A stretch of DNA of 64,000 nucleotides from Variovorax sp. KBW07 (GTDB lineage: Bacteria > Pseudomonadota > Gammaproteobacteria > Burkholderiales > Burkholderiaceae_C). A model generated the notes under the pieces. The model worked only from the letters and a program-made list of their open reading frames with translations. It was not told the origin of the DNA and made no database searches. Within the stretch, counting starts at the first letter, position 1, and every line of letters starts with the position of its first letter. The stretch is taken from assembly GCF_003852515.1 (NCBI RefSeq), contig NZ_QAJK01000001.1, forward strand, positions 1-64,000, written 5' to 3'. The position numbers and the translations under genes are program-made. Below are positions 50,429-59,721 of the stretch, piece after piece.

Positions 50429-53400
50429 TCACTTTTTGAGACATGCAGCACTATTACAGAAACCACCAACCGTAGTGTCTGGCCCCTGCGTCAGAGCTTT
50501 GATTTGTTGAGGGGTCAAGTCTGGGTAGTTGTAGACCTTCACGCCCGGAATGCTTCCGAATTTGTCTACATCATCAAGGTACATGGAGCGATCTACCTTC
50601 AAGGAGCCGTCGGCACTTCCATGTACCCCACTGATGATGTTGATGTTCTTGCCTTGCATCAATTCGCTATTCACGATAGTTGCAAAGTCTCTTTGACTAA
50701 TGTCTCCAGTTGAAGTCCATACTCTCCCGCCAGCTCCGTTTTCCGTAACTGAAAAAATGCCACCGTGCTTTGAAAGCCCTCGTGAAATTTCCATCGGTAT
50801 GGACGGTTGCGTAGCCTCCCCCAGCGCCCCATACACCCTCACCGCAGCCATGCCCGCACCCGAGGTAGCAAACGCGCAGTTGGTTCCCGGCACGCAACTG
50901 CCCATCGCTTGCGCCTCGCCCAGCAACTGCTGACCGACCAGAACCAGCGCCTTCAGATCATTGTCGGTGGCGCTGTCCTGCAATTTTCGAAGGGCGTTGT
51001 AGTTATCGCCAATGCACTGCGTCGTGCCGCAACTCAGCGCCTGATTGATGGCGCTACTGACGTTGTCGCTGGTCGGCCCCGTGGTGTTTTGCAGATACTG
51101 CTTGAACTGGCCATTCGCGACGTTCAGCGCAATCTGGTTGGCCACTCGGATGCCATCTTTATTCTGCAGATCCTGGATGGCGTTGACCGCCTCGTTGGTG
51201 GTCATGCCGAGAGCGCCTCCCGCATACTTGGCCAGTTGGGTGTTGCTGGCCCAGAGGGCGTCGCTGCCCTCCTGAATGGTCTTGGCCAGCTGGTCGCAGT
51301 TCTCCTTGCAGTTGAGGAAGGCGGCGCTTTGCACTGCGCTGATGCCAGCGTAGCTATTGAGGATTGCGTTGCGCTGGTCCTGGTTGCTGGCACCCGCCAG
51401 CGCGGCCATCATGCCCTTGACTTGTGTGCTGGTCAGATAATTGTTAGTGGTGGCATCGAATGCACTGGCTGCGCCGGCACCGCCGCCCGTGGCCGCACCT
51501 AGTGCTGTGCTGACGGCCGTGACAAGCCCATCTTGCACAGACTGCGGCAGATTCAACTGACCCATGACATTGGCGATGGTGGTGATGGACGCTTGACTGA
51601 CGCCTGCACCCAACGCACCGCCGACGCCACCGCCAAGCGCGCCGACCAGCATGTGCATGGCTACTCGGTTGGTGCCACTTTCTGCCCAATCATTGGCCTG
51701 CTGTTGCCACTGGTCGGTGGTTTTCCCGTCGTAGGTCCCGTCGGGCGAGTTGGCCGCCAAGGCCGCGTTCGTCATGCCCGTCTTGTATTTTTCGTTGGCA
51801 TAGACACCCACGGCTTGCCCAGCCTGGCTGCTGAATTGCTGCGTGAGCTGCGCTTGCGCTTGAACGTTCTTGATGATGTCCTTGGTGTTCCAGTCCTTGA
51901 TCAACGTACCGGCGCTGCTGGCATCTCCGGTCCTTACGCCCTGGTCACCCGCAATGCCCGAGATGCCCGAGCCGGTGACACTGTTTTGGCTGTTGCCGCT
52001 GTAGCTGCCCACGCCAGCGCCACCGGTGGGCGTACTACCGCTCACACCCTTCGGAACCGACCATGACGACGTCATGTCCTTGGCCGGGGCCGTGTCTGTG
52101 GCGGCTGTCGGTGCAGTGGTGTATCCGATGCCCACGCCACCACTAGCGGAATAGCTGCTGCCACTGGACCGGCTGACGTTCTGCAGATCGCTCAGCGTAA
52201 GCGTCCCACCCGTGCTGAAGCTGTTCTTCTTGTCATCAATCGCTGCTTGCGTGCTCTCGATGACAGCGCCCTTCAGATCGGTGTTGCCTGCCACCTTCAC
52301 GTCGAAGCCACCGTCCCCCGTCTTGATGCCGGACTGCACGGCCGGGCTCACGAACAGGCCGTCGGCCTTGGCCCCTGCCGCACTCGCGCTGGCCGTGGCA
52401 ACGATGCCGTAGCAGATCGGCGGTATGCACAAGCTGAGGTTGAAGCCCGAGCTGCTCTGGCGCGACTGCCCGATGCTCACATCCTGCAGGCTCTCGATGT
52501 TGAGGTTGCCGCCCACATCGGCTGTGACACGGTTGGCTTCAATGATGCCTCCGCGCACGTTCAAGTCACCGCCCGAACTGATGCTCACAGCCTTGCCGCC
52601 GCTGACCTGCGTGGCGTTGTAGCTGATGTCGTTCTGGTTGTCGCGTCCCTGGCCATTGCTCACGCCCAACTGGATGCTGAAGCCGGTCTGTGCACCCGCC
52701 CCGAAGGTGACGCCGACGTTGGCACCGTGGCTGACGTTCCGGCCGACCGTCATGCTTTCGTTCTTGCTGGCTTCCAGCGTGACATCGTTGTCCGCCGCCA
52801 GATGGACGGTGTCGCCCGCCGCGATGGTCGAGCCGGTGACGCGGATGTTGGAGTCCTTGCCGTCACCGGTCGCAACGATGTTGACGTTGTTGGCGCCCAC
52901 GATGCCCGAGCCCACCGCCTCCTTGCTGGTGGTGATGCTGGTGCTCTGGCTGGTGTTGCGGCTGACGTTGACACTCACGCCATAGCTCAGCGGCCCCGTA
53001 CCGCCGATGGCCTGCACAGCGTCGTAGGCGTTCTTGCCGCTCATGGCAAGGTTGATCGCCCCCAAGGCCTGCATGCGGCCATCGCCACCCGTGTCGCCCA
53101 CTGCCTTGACGGTGTTGACAGCCCCCTGGATGTTGTTGGTGCTGATCCCCGCGAAGTTGGCGCTGCCACCCATGATGCTGCTGGCGCTTTTGTCCATGGT
53201 CACCGACATGGACGTGTTGAACGCCTCGTTGATGACGACTTTTTTCGCGAGGATGTTCACGTCGCCGCCGACCGGGGTGCCATCTACAGTGCCACCTTGC
53301 CCCGACGCCATCACGCTGCTGGCGGTCTGGCGATATGTGTTGCCGGCCACCATGGTGACATTGCCTTGCAGGCTTGCAACCTGGCTGGCCTGCTGTGTCG

Positions 53401-56400
53401 TGGTGGTGGTCGCGTTCGCTTGCGAGCCCTTGATATTGCCGACGGCCGGGTTGTACCAGGTGCCGATCATGCCGGTTTTGCCGTTCGCGTCGTAGCTGCT
53501 CTCCACGTTGGTGTTCTGCGCGCTCTCGATGGTGAGATTGCGCACGGCCAGCATGGTGATGTCTTTGTCGGCAACGATGGTCGCCGCCTGCACGGTCGTA
53601 TCGCGACCGCTCACAGTCTGCAGGCTGCCGGCCGAGATGCTGGTGCCAATGGCGTCGGTGCGACTGTTCGCGTTGGCGCTCGTGCTGGACTTGCTGCCCA
53701 TCACGTCGGCGCCACCCGGCGTGTCCGGCCCCATGGACATGCCGATATGGTTGGCAAGACTGGTTGCGCTGGTCTTGCTTTGCTTGGCGTGCATTTCCTG
53801 CGTTTCCTGATTGGCCGTTGTCAGGTTGATGTCGCGCCCGGCCGACAGGCTTGTGGCTTCGTCCGCACGAAGCTGCGCGGCCTGAAGGTTGATGTCGTTG
53901 CCGGCCACCAGCGCCATGCTCTTGCCGCTCAGGCTGCTGGAGAGGACATCCGTGATGCTGCTGCTATTGAAGGTGCTGGCGCTTGTCTCTTTCAGCAAGC
54001 TCTTGGACGACGTCTGGGTGGCCGTGGCGACGCTGGAGGTGGCTTGGCCCGCCGTCAGATTGACGTTGTGGGTGGCTGTGGCAATCAGTGCGCCGTCCAC
54101 GCTCGCGACAGCCCCCGCACGGATGTTCAAGTCGTTGCCGGCGATCAAGCGCACACTGTCTTGCCCCTGAATGACCGAGCCTACTTCGCGACTTTCGAAG
54201 GCGGCTGCCGCAATGCCCTTGCCCGCAACGACGGAACTGCGATCTTCCGTGACTGTGCCCAGGTTGATGTTACGCGCCGCTCCCACTGCAACCGATCCGG
54301 CGCTGACGAGCGCGGCAGCGATCAGGTTGGTATCGCGTCCCGCTGAAACGATCAGCAGGCCACCGGGGTTGGTGATGTACACGCCCGCCACCTGATCTAT
54401 GTCGGTACGCGAAATGCCCGCCTGCGTCGTCGTCTGGATGTTGATGTCGCGCCCAGCCGTGAGTACCGCCGCATCGCGTGCGGTGATGCTGCCACCGATG
54501 TTGTTCAGGTCGTTGGTTGCATCGATGGCAACGCTTCCACCGGCGATGCGTCCTCCCAGGTTGTTGACATTCTGGGCATTGATGGACACCAGGGTGCGCC
54601 CGGCGATGGTGCCGGTGTTGACCAGGTCGCCCGCGTTCTTGATGACGACGGCATCGGCACTCAAGAGAGCGCCCGAACCATCGATGTCCCCCGGTCGAAC
54701 ACGCACATAGACCTGGGGCACCAGGGCCTGCTGGGTACTGCCGTCGGGCAAGGTCACGGTCTGCTCGACCAGCCAGACGATGTCGCTGGTCAGTTGTGCC
54801 ATCTGCGCGGCCGACAAGCCGATGCCCGGACGCAGGCCGTATTCCTTGGCGAAGATCACACCCGCATTCATCAACGCGATGTACTCGTCGTCATCGCTGC
54901 GGAACCCGTCAAGAAAGCGGTAGCCCGTGAGCTGTGCCACCTGCTCGCGGATGAGCTTCTGTTCATAGAAACCGTCGCCCAGGCGCTTGAGGGTGGTGTT
55001 CGGGTCCTGGCCGAGATTGTTCAGCAGATAGTCGCTGCTGAGCCAGTTGCGATAACCCGCAAAGCGGGGATCGGTTTCTATCAGGTAGTGGCTGCCGGCA
55101 TCGGAGCGAACATTGAACAGGCTGGCCCTGGGGACGGTGACGTTGGGCACGCTGGTGCGCACGACCATGGGACTGGTTTGTGCGGCACCGAACTTGGCCG
55201 CAACCTGAACGATGGTGGCCGGCCCGGAATTTATCCCGCCAATGCCGCCGGCGTTGGGCCCCACGTTGACGCTCGAGGCCGCATCCAGTGCCTTGCCGCT
55301 CACGGTGTTGAGGTTGGTGTCGTACTTGTACGCGCCCAGCGAGATGGTGATTGCCTTCGTGCTGCCGGGCACCGGAGGCCCCACTTCGTTCTTGTCGTTG
55401 ACCACGGTGGCCGTGCCGAGCGCCATGCTGCTCTGGCCCGTCATTTGCGAGGACACATAGGGACCGCCGGTGGCCAAGCCGCCCGCCTGTACCTGGCTGT
55501 TCTCGTTCAGGAAACGACCGGAGACGGTGATGTCGCCCGCCGCGGCCATGCGTGCCGGATCGACGTTCTTGGCGGTGTCTTGCGTCTTGACGGCAAGCGC
55601 GGTCCATCGGCCGTAGCCACCCGTGCCGAGAAGCTTTTCAGTGCCATCAGGATTCTTCAGGAACATCATCCGATTGATGCGGTCCAGGCGCACCTGGTCC
55701 GCGAAATAGAAGCCTGCGCTTCCGCTTGTCGGGGCGTATGGTGCGTAGGTCACGAGCACACCGGTCTCGATCACCGGTGTCCCCGGTTCGATGTGAACGT
55801 CGCGGTTGTTGACGCTGGCCATGGATATGGACATGCTCCCCAGCGACTCGATGTCGGCGCTCAGGTTGTTGAGCACGCTGCCCTGGCCGATAGCCTTTCG
55901 GTTGGCATCCAGGGTGGCGCCGATGCGCATCGCCTTGTCGCCTGTACCGCCACTGAAGATGAGCGAGTGCTCGCGGTTGTTGATGGTGTCCGCGCCGATG
56001 TTCAAGGTGTTGCGCGCGGCAATGGTGCCCGCCTTGTTCGCACCATTGGCCGTCTCGGCATCGTTGTCGAGCGTACCGGTGGCAATCGACAAGTCGTCGC
56101 CATAGATGCGGCCCGTGCCGATGTTCTTCACCGCACCCGTATTGATCTGCGTGGCAGCCTTGCTGTCGATCAGGCCGCGGTTGGTCAACGTTCCGCCGGC
56201 GTTGACGCTCGTGTCGGTGCCCGACATCTCCGCGTTGGCTACGTTGCGGATGTCGCCGCCGCCCACGGTGAGCGTCAGGCCGGCCAGCAGTTTGCCGTTG
56301 TTGGTAAGCGTGCCGGTGGTGGTGTAGCTCAAGTTCCCGTTGGCGGCCACTTCGGCGTTGTTGGTGGCGTCGCCCACCAGCGCGACACCCAGGTCGTTGG

Positions 56401-59392
56401 CCGAAACGAGCTTGCCGCCGTTGGTGAAGCTTTTTGCGTCGACGGTTACGCCGCCGAATCCTTCGGTCTGCACCTTGCCGTCCGCGCCACGCACTGCGGC
56501 TGTACCACCGGCCAGCGTGCCACCCGTGTTCACAACGCTCAGCGTCTTGGCGGCAGGGCTCGCACGGTTTGGATCGACGATGTTCAACGTGTCGCCGGCG
56601 GAGATCAGGCCGTTCACGTTGGAGACGCTGCCGCCGCTGGTGATCCTGGCATTGACATCGGCACGGATGGCCCCTGTGCCGTTGTTCAGGTTGCCAACGG
56701 CCAGGTCCACGTTCTTGCCCTCGATGCCCTGGTCTTTGCCCTGTGTATTCGTGTTGCCGATGGTTGCGGCGTTCAGGGTCGTCTTGCCAAGGGAGCGGAT
56801 GAGGCCGCCCGCGTTCTGGATGTCGCCGGCGTTGATTGAGAGATCGCCCACCGCCTGGGTCTGCCCCCCGCTGTTGTCGTACCTCGCACCGTGCGTGTCC
56901 ACCGCCAGGCTGTCGCCGAAGACCTGGCCCGCGACATTGCTCATGCCGCCGTTGGACAGGGTGGTTTTTCCGCCGGCCTGCAGGGTGCCGCCGTCGTTGA
57001 TGGTCTGGCCCGTGGTCGTGATATTCAGGTCGCCCTTGACCGCCGCCAATGTCCCACCGGTGGAGTCCAGGCTTGCGGCGTCGATGCTGGTCTTGCCGTT
57101 GGCGGCCAGCGTACCCTGGATGTTGGAAACCGCACCAGCGGCCTTCACCTGGAGTGCGCCTGGCGTGGTGACCTTGGCGTAGTTCGTGGCAACGTTGCCT
57201 TGGGTGGCAGTGATGGTGATGCTTGCGGCGCTGGTCTTGCTGCTCGACAAGTCGACGCTGGCGCCTTGCAAGATGGCATCGCCGGCGGCGACGTTGATGC
57301 CATTGGCGACCAGCGCACCCGTGGAGGTGACGCGCAAATCGCCCACGCCGCCGAGTTGACCGTCCGCCTGCACGCCTGCGCCGAGCACGCCGGTACTGCC
57401 GCTTTGCACGCTGCCGGCCGCGACGGTTAAATGGCGGCCTGCCGTGATGCTCCCGTCGCTGCTCAGCGCGCCGCCAACAGCGATGCTGGCGTCGTTGCCG
57501 GCACGCAAGCTACCGCTACTGGAAAGCGAGGCGGCCTGAACATTCAGGTCCACTGCCGCATCGACGGAGCCACCGCTGCCGTTGATGAATTCATTGGTCA
57601 CCGCGAGCCGCACACCGGCCTGTGCCGACTGGATGCTGCCTTGGGTGTTTTGCAGCGAGCTGGTGCTCAGCGTCAGCGCCTGGTTGGAAGCCAGGGTGCC
57701 ACTGTTGTTGATGGTGGCTCCGGCCACGTTCGCAGTCAGCGCGCCTGCGGCCGCTATCGAGCCGCGTGTGTTCTCCACCTTGCCGCCGACCGCGAAGTTG
57801 GCATCGGTGGCGCTGGTCAACGTCCCATCGGTGTTGATCAGGTCGCCACTGGTAGCGATGCTCAGGCTGCCTGCATTCAGCTTGCCACCCGTGTTGTTCA
57901 GTTGGCCCACATTGGCGCTGAAGCTGTTGCTGACATTCAGGGTGCCGCCCGCGTTGCTGAAGTTCGGACCAGTGACCGCCATGGTGGCCACCGACAGAGT
58001 GCCGCCAGCGTTGTTGATCTGGGGCGTTTGCAGCGCGATGGGACCGCCAGCGAGTATCTTCCCGGCGTCGTTCAGGATGGCACCCATCGCCGTGATGGTG
58101 CCGGGCGATGCAGGAATGAATGGAGCCGGCGCTGGTGCAGCGGTGAAGCCGCTGGGGCCGGAACCAGACCCAGCTCCGGCGACGGACGTGCTCGGCGTGG
58201 TGGTCGTGCCACCTGCGCCTGTGCCCGCGCCTCCGCTCACACTCGCCGTGGGCGCGGGCACAGACTCAACGCCGACAACACCGCCATTCGTGTTCGACAA
58301 CGTCGGTGACGTGATCGTGAGTCCGATGCTGCTGGTCTGTCGGATCGTCCCGCCACGGTTGTCGAGATCACCCGCACTGGCGATTTCGATTCGCGTGCCT
58401 TCAAGGGTGCCGGTGTTCAGGAGCTGGCCCGCGGAAGTGACGATCAGGTTGCCATTGCTCGCGCCGATGCTGCCCGCGTTTCGCACACCGAGACCCGCCT
58501 CGGTGCCCACCAGGAAAATATGGTTGGCATACATCCCGCCAAGCTGCGAAACATCCAGCGCAAAGGTGGGCACACTGCCCGCGCCGGCTATAGGGGTCAC
58601 GTTCGCGTGGTCGGCACTGATGGTGTTCGCACCCACGACCACCTTGAGGTCCGTTGCATAGATCGCCGCGTTGACCTGCACCGCCCGCGCCAGAATGGCT
58701 GCGTAGTCGGTCTTGCCTAAATCCAGGCCCGCGCCGTCGATGCTGACAGTGCCGCCTCGCACGACATACGAATCCAGACCGCCGAATGAATTGAACTGCG
58801 GCGTGCCCGTTGTAAGCGTGACGCGATTGGCGTTGATGAACGACCCCCCATTCACGGCAATGCCCGACGGGTTGGCCAGGATGAACTCCGCCCGCTGGCC
58901 TGCAATTTCCACAGGCCCGTTGATGTACGAAGGGTTGCTCGAGTTGACCTCGTTCAGGATGACTCGCGCGGGGCCCGTTGCCAGGAATGGGTTCGATTGA
59001 ATGAAACCGCCCAATTGGCTCTGCACGACGCCACGTGAGTTGTTGACGATGACGCCACGGCCCGAGACGTCGAATTGCAGGTACTGGTTCCTGGAGACGC
59101 CGGCCGCGCTGGGCGTCATGGGGTTGATGACCGGAATTCCGTTCGGCGCCACGAGGATCGTCGGGCGCATGCCCGCAGGGGCCATCGGATTGGCAACGAT
59201 CTGGGCTTGACCAGGCAACGCGACCAGCGCGCCGAAGAGAACCGCCGCGGCTGCCGCCTTCGCAGGGACGGTTGCACCTGAGCCGCCCGTTTCCTTGGAC
59301 GCTCCTCTGCCGGTGCTGTTGGCGACCTCATGAACGACGACCCGCATGGCACGTACGGCGCTCCAGATCACCCGGTTGAAATTCTTGTTCAT
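50429..59392 (-). CDS. TpsA exoprotein (FhaB/CdiA-like filamentous haemagglutinin) with polymorphic C-terminal domain
   Basis: This 2987-residue exoprotein is secreted through a TpsB channel. It has an extended signal peptide (MNKNFNRVIWSAVRAMRVVV) and a TPS secretion domain (about 65-320, with NPSGI and ILANPSG motifs). A very long beta-helix of haemagglutinin-type repeats follows, then a pre-toxin region with ATTNNYL near residue 2650, the counterpart of the VENN boundary. The last 110 residues are a separate domain with IISGVHGSADG (His2924) and GGFCNSAACL (Cys2979). Length and layout match contact-dependent inhibition proteins. The ATG at 59392 has an AGGGAGAAG ribosome binding site. Confidence 0.9.
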   Translation of the reverse strand: MNKNFNRVIWSAVRAMRVVVHEVANSTGRGASKETGGSGATVPAKAAAAAVLFGALVALPGQAQIVANPMAPAGMRPTILVAPNGIPVINPMTPSAAGVSRNQYLQFDVSGRGVIVNNSRGVVQSQLGGFIQSNPFLATGPARVILNEVNSSNPSYINGPVEIAGQRAEFILANPSGIAVNGGSFINANRVTLTTGTPQFNSFGGLDSYVVRGGTVSIDGAGLDLGKTDYAAILARAVQVNAAIYATDLKVVVGANTISADHANVTPIAGAGSVPTFALDVSQLGGMYANHIFLVGTEAGLGVRNAGSIGASNGNLIVTSAGQLLNTGTLEGTRIEIASAGDLDNRGGTIRQTSSIGLTITSPTLSNTNGGVVGVESVPAPTASVSGGAGTGAGGTTTTPSTSVAGAGSGSGPSGFTAAPAPAPFIPASPGTITAMGAILNDAGKILAGGPIALQTPQINNAGGTLSVATMAVTGPNFSNAGGTLNVSNSFSANVGQLNNTGGKLNAGSLSIATSGDLINTDGTLTSATDANFAVGGKVENTRGSIAAAGALTANVAGATINNSGTLASNQALTLSTSSLQNTQGSIQSAQAGVRLAVTNEFINGSGGSVDAAVDLNVQAASLSSSGSLRAGNDASIAVGGALSSDGSITAGRHLTVAAGSVQSGSTGVLGAGVQADGQLGGVGDLRVTSTGALVANGINVAAGDAILQGASVDLSSSKTSAASITITATQGNVATNYAKVTTPGALQVKAAGAVSNIQGTLAANGKTSIDAASLDSTGGTLAAVKGDLNITTTGQTINDGGTLQAGGKTTLSNGGMSNVAGQVFGDSLAVDTHGARYDNSGGQTQAVGDLSINAGDIQNAGGLIRSLGKTTLNAATIGNTNTQGKDQGIEGKNVDLAVGNLNNGTGAIRADVNARITSGGSVSNVNGLISAGDTLNIVDPNRASPAAKTLSVVNTGGTLAGGTAAVRGADGKVQTEGFGGVTVDAKSFTNGGKLVSANDLGVALVGDATNNAEVAANGNLSYTTTGTLTNNGKLLAGLTLTVGGGDIRNVANAEMSGTDTSVNAGGTLTNRGLIDSKAATQINTGAVKNIGTGRIYGDDLSIATGTLDNDAETANGANKAGTIAARNTLNIGADTINNREHSLIFSGGTGDKAMRIGATLDANRKAIGQGSVLNNLSADIESLGSMSISMASVNNRDVHIEPGTPVIETGVLVTYAPYAPTSGSAGFYFADQVRLDRINRMMFLKNPDGTEKLLGTGGYGRWTALAVKTQDTAKNVDPARMAAAGDITVSGRFLNENSQVQAGGLATGGPYVSSQMTGQSSMALGTATVVNDKNEVGPPVPGSTKAITISLGAYKYDTNLNTVSGKALDAASSVNVGPNAGGIGGINSGPATIVQVAAKFGAAQTSPMVVRTSVPNVTVPRASLFNVRSDAGSHYLIETDPRFAGYRNWLSSDYLLNNLGQDPNTTLKRLGDGFYEQKLIREQVAQLTGYRFLDGFRSDDDEYIALMNAGVIFAKEYGLRPGIGLSAAQMAQLTSDIVWLVEQTVTLPDGSTQQALVPQVYVRVRPGDIDGSGALLSADAVVIKNAGDLVNTGTIAGRTLVSINAQNVNNLGGRIAGGSVAIDATNDLNNIGGSITARDAAVLTAGRDINIQTTTQAGISRTDIDQVAGVYITNPGGLLIVSAGRDTNLIAAALVSAGSVAVGAARNINLGTVTEDRSSVVAGKGIAAAAFESREVGSVIQGQDSVRLIAGNDLNIRAGAVASVDGALIATATHNVNLTAGQATSSVATATQTSSKSLLKETSASTFNSSSITDVLSSSLSGKSMALVAGNDINLQAAQLRADEATSLSAGRDINLTTANQETQEMHAKQSKTSATSLANHIGMSMGPDTPGGADVMGSKSSTSANANSRTDAIGTSISAGSLQTVSGRDTTVQAATIVADKDITMLAVRNLTIESAQNTNVESSYDANGKTGMIGTWYNPAVGNIKGSQANATTTTTQQASQVASLQGNVTMVAGNTYRQTASSVMASGQGGTVDGTPVGGDVNILAKKVVINEAFNTSMSVTMDKSASSIMGGSANFAGISTNNIQGAVNTVKAVGDTGGDGRMQALGAINLAMSGKNAYDAVQAIGGTGPLSYGVSVNVSRNTSQSTSITTSKEAVGSGIVGANNVNIVATGDGKDSNIRVTGSTIAAGDTVHLAADNDVTLEASKNESMTVGRNVSHGANVGVTFGAGAQTGFSIQLGVSNGQGRDNQNDISYNATQVSGGKAVSISSGGDLNVRGGIIEANRVTADVGGNLNIESLQDVSIGQSRQSSSGFNLSLCIPPICYGIVATASASAAGAKADGLFVSPAVQSGIKTGDGGFDVKVAGNTDLKGAVIESTQAAIDDKKNSFSTGGTLTLSDLQNVSRSSGSSYSASGGVGIGYTTAPTAATDTAPAKDMTSSWSVPKGVSGSTPTGGAGVGSYSGNSQNSVTGSGISGIAGDQGVRTGDASSAGTLIKDWNTKDIIKNVQAQAQLTQQFSSQAGQAVGVYANEKYKTGMTNAALAANSPDGTYDGKTTDQWQQQANDWAESGTNRVAMHMLVGALGGGVGGALGAGVSQASITTIANVMGQLNLPQSVQDGLVTAVSTALGAATGGGAGAASAFDATTNNYLTSTQVKGMMAALAGASNQDQRNAILNSYAGISAVQSAAFLNCKENCDQLAKTIQEGSDALWASNTQLAKYAGGALGMTTNEAVNAIQDLQNKDGIRVANQIALNVANGQFKQYLQNTTGPTSDNVSSAINQALSCGTTQCIGDNYNALRKLQDSATDNDLKALVLVGQQLLGEAQAMGSCVPGTNCAFATSGAGMAAVRVYGALGEATQPSIPMEISRGLSKHGGIFSVTENGAGGRVWTSTGDISQRDFATIVNSELMQGKNINIISGVHGSADGSLKVDRSMYLDDVDKFGSIPGVKVYNYPDLTPQQIKALTQGPDTTVGGFCNSAACLKK

Positions 59393-59721
59393 CGCGCTCT
59401 TCTCCCTGGCCGCTCGACGTGACAGCAAGGCACGGCGCAACAGGCGACATGCTGAATCACCGACTCAGCGTCGACGGGGGGCGATTGTCTGGACGCAAAG
59501 GTGAGGGAAATGTCAACTAGATGTGTTGCCCCCAGATTCGCACCGGAAGCGTTACTTACCTCACACACCCGTGGCGCACGCACCACCTCCCCCCAGCCAA
59601 TGAATACCTTCGACCAGAGGGAAAACGCCAAGCCCCACTTGCGCGTTCATTCCTAAAGTCGGACTCGCCCGGCACGACGCAGGCAGCCGCACCGGCAACA
59701 ACAACCGAAGGAAGACGCGCC
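59393..59721. other. Intergenic region between TpsA and the GMC gene
   Basis: This 329-base divergent gap must hold promoters for both genes. A candidate TpsA promoter is listed separately. No gene is supported; the plus-strand frame stays open upstream of the GMC ATG but has no coding character. Confidence 0.5.
59488..59516 (-). promoter_or_regulatory. Candidate promoter of the TpsA gene
   Basis: On the minus strand a perfect TTGACA -35 box (59511-59516) is followed at 17 bases by a weak -10 (TCCAGA). It lies about 100-120 bases upstream of the TpsA ATG. The poor -10 suggests dependence on an activator, or that the match is fortuitous. Confidence 0.4.

Noticed and set aside
52247-58661. Several long plus-strand frames opposite TpsA, some with membrane-like hydrophobic stretches
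   Set aside because: They are reverse-complement products of the haemagglutinin repeats; TpsA has a complete domain layout.
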